Shown: piece by piece, positions 22,998-23,655 of the stretch
How positions within the stretch are numbered: position 1 is the first letter of the stretch
How the letters are laid out: every line of letters begins with the position of its first letter
DNA from: CAJXCL01 sp036011265
GTDB lineage: Bacteria > Nitrospinota > Nitrospinia > CAJXCL01
Assembly (NCBI GenBank): GCA_036011265.1
Contig: DASCNB010000047.1
Span: 1-23,655 of the forward strand
Direction of reading: 5' to 3'
Length of the DNA stretch: 23,655 nt
Position numbers and translations under genes: made by a program
The notes under the pieces: model-generated
Databases searched by the model: none
What the model saw: the letters and a program-made list of their open reading frames with translations, nothing else
What the model was told of the DNA's origin: nothing

Positions 22998-23655
22998 ATG
23001 GCAAAAATTAAGAAAAAAAGGACAAAGAAAAGAACGGCAAAAAAGAAAGTAGCAAAGAAAAAAGTTTCCAAAAGCAAACCGGTTAAGTCAAAAGCGAAGA
23101 AGAAAAAGGCCGCTAAAAGAAGACCTAAAGTAAAAAAAATTAAAAAAAAGGTCCTTAAAAAAGTAAAGAAAAAAGCTAAAAAGACCAAAAAGAAGAAAGT
23201 TGCGAAAAGAAAAATAAAGGGCAAGACAAAAAAAAGAAAAGAAATCAGGAAAATAACCACAAAAAAGAAGCCTCAACAAAAATTAAAAACTGTTAAAAAA
23301 GTCCGTGACGGAGAAATCAAAGAAATTGAACAAATGCTTTTGGAGCAAAGAGCCGAGCTTTTAAGATTAATTTCCAGGTCTTCAGCATCGGAAAAGGACA
23401 TTTCCAAACTCGAACGTGGCGACCTTCAGGATATGGCGGCAACCAGCCTCGAAAGAGAAATGACTTTTGCCATGGGCAGCCGGGAGAGAGAAGAGTTTCA
23501 GATGATTAACAAAGCTCTGAAAAAAATTACTTTAAAAACTTACGGCATTTGTGAAAGCTGCGACGAGATGATAAATATTAGACGGCTTAAGATAGTGCCT
23601 TTTGCGCCATACTGCATTGAATGCAAATCTTCTATGGAACAAGAAATGTCGCCAA
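22998..23655 (+). CDS. DksA/TraR zinc-finger protein with histone-H1-like lysine-rich N-terminus (runs off window)
   Basis: 219 codons are present and the frame is still open at the window edge. Residues 1-102 are dominated by Lys, with Ala, Val, Arg and Thr (AKKKVAKKKVSK-type units), as in bacterial H1-like DNA-binding tails. Residues about 104-215 are DksA/TraR-like: a helical hairpin (IKEIEQMLLEQRAELLRLI and following) and a zinc finger C185-x2-C188 (GICESCDE) with C206-x2-C209 (YCIECK). The family binds RNA polymerase in E. coli, while the basic tail should bind DNA. TAAGG precedes the ATG at unusually short spacing. Composition of the tail is strongly A-rich, so its length may vary between strains. 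Divergent from the sigma-54 activator. Confidence 0.85.
   Translation, partial: MAKIKKKRTKKRTAKKKVAKKKVSKSKPVKSKAKKKKAAKRRPKVKKIKKKVLKKVKKKAKKTKKKKVAKRKIKGKTKKRKEIRKITTKKKPQQKLKTVKKVRDGEIKEIEQMLLEQRAELLRLISRSSASEKDISKLERGDLQDMAATSLEREMTFAMGSREREEFQMINKALKKITLKTYGICESCDEMINIRRLKIVPFAPYCIECKSSMEQEMSP

Noticed and set aside
22973..23260. Phe-rich minus-strand ORF resembling a membrane protein
   Set aside because: It is the antisense shadow of the Lys-rich tail of the DksA/TraR gene (AAA/AAG read as TTT/CTT).

Overview
The window is AT-rich bacterial chromosome with normal stop-codon use (TAA, TAG and TGA all end intact genes). It carries sigma-54 control, large multi-domain phosphorelay proteins, a FliB-type flagellin methylase, an MsrAB with a signal peptide, a histone-H1-like DksA/TraR protein and many dispersed palindromic repeats. 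This suggests a free-living diderm with a repeat-rich genome; Planctomycetota (anammox-like Brocadiia) or a similar deep-branching lineage would fit, but I cannot assign a taxon from sequence alone. No rRNA, tRNA or CRISPR array was seen.

Layout. 1-481 (-): 5' part of a fliB-like gene. 756-2118 (-): hisH-hisA pair. 2218-2666: tandem array of eight near-identical hairpins in the divergent hisH/msrAB gap, in which two stem sequences differ by compensated base pairs. 2731-3798 (+): MsrA-MsrB fusion. 4064-4933 (+): ferredoxin/metallo-beta-lactamase fusion. 5132-5584 (-): YqeY. 5884-7719 (+): Uup/YheS-like ABC-F ATPase. 7740-8075 and about 13550-13830: related direct copies of a composite repeat, bracketing an accessory segment.

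That segment holds, on the minus strand, what looks like a decayed integron-type cassette array: a HEPN gene, an attC-like site (9442-9510), a zinc-ribbon gene broken by UGA, a weaker attC-like site and an HNH endonuclease gene. The HEPN gene is cut short by an in-frame TAA, and its frame would otherwise end exactly against the attC box. On the plus strand follow vapBC, with a readable promoter and operator, and ettA only 15 bases behind vapC.

13981-20756 (+) is a signalling cluster: an MshEN-like/pseudo-receiver protein, a REC-REC-PAS-PAS-GGDEF protein fused in frame to it except for one amber codon, a 1097-residue Cache-HAMP-PAS hybrid histidine kinase with receiver and HPt, and a receiver with a histidine-kinase dimerisation domain but no ATPase, whose expected ATG reads ACG. 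Together they could form a phosphorelay that also sets c-di-GMP. 20897-22897 (-) holds a sigma-54 activator with a degenerate receiver; just after its stop lies a perfect -24/-12 promoter reading into an unknown 162-residue gene. The window ends inside a lysine-rich DksA/TraR zinc-finger gene (+).

A recurring oddity is that four reading frames each carry one apparent point lesion (TAA, TGA, TAG, ATG to ACG). These may be real decay, recoding or base-call errors, and need read-level checking.
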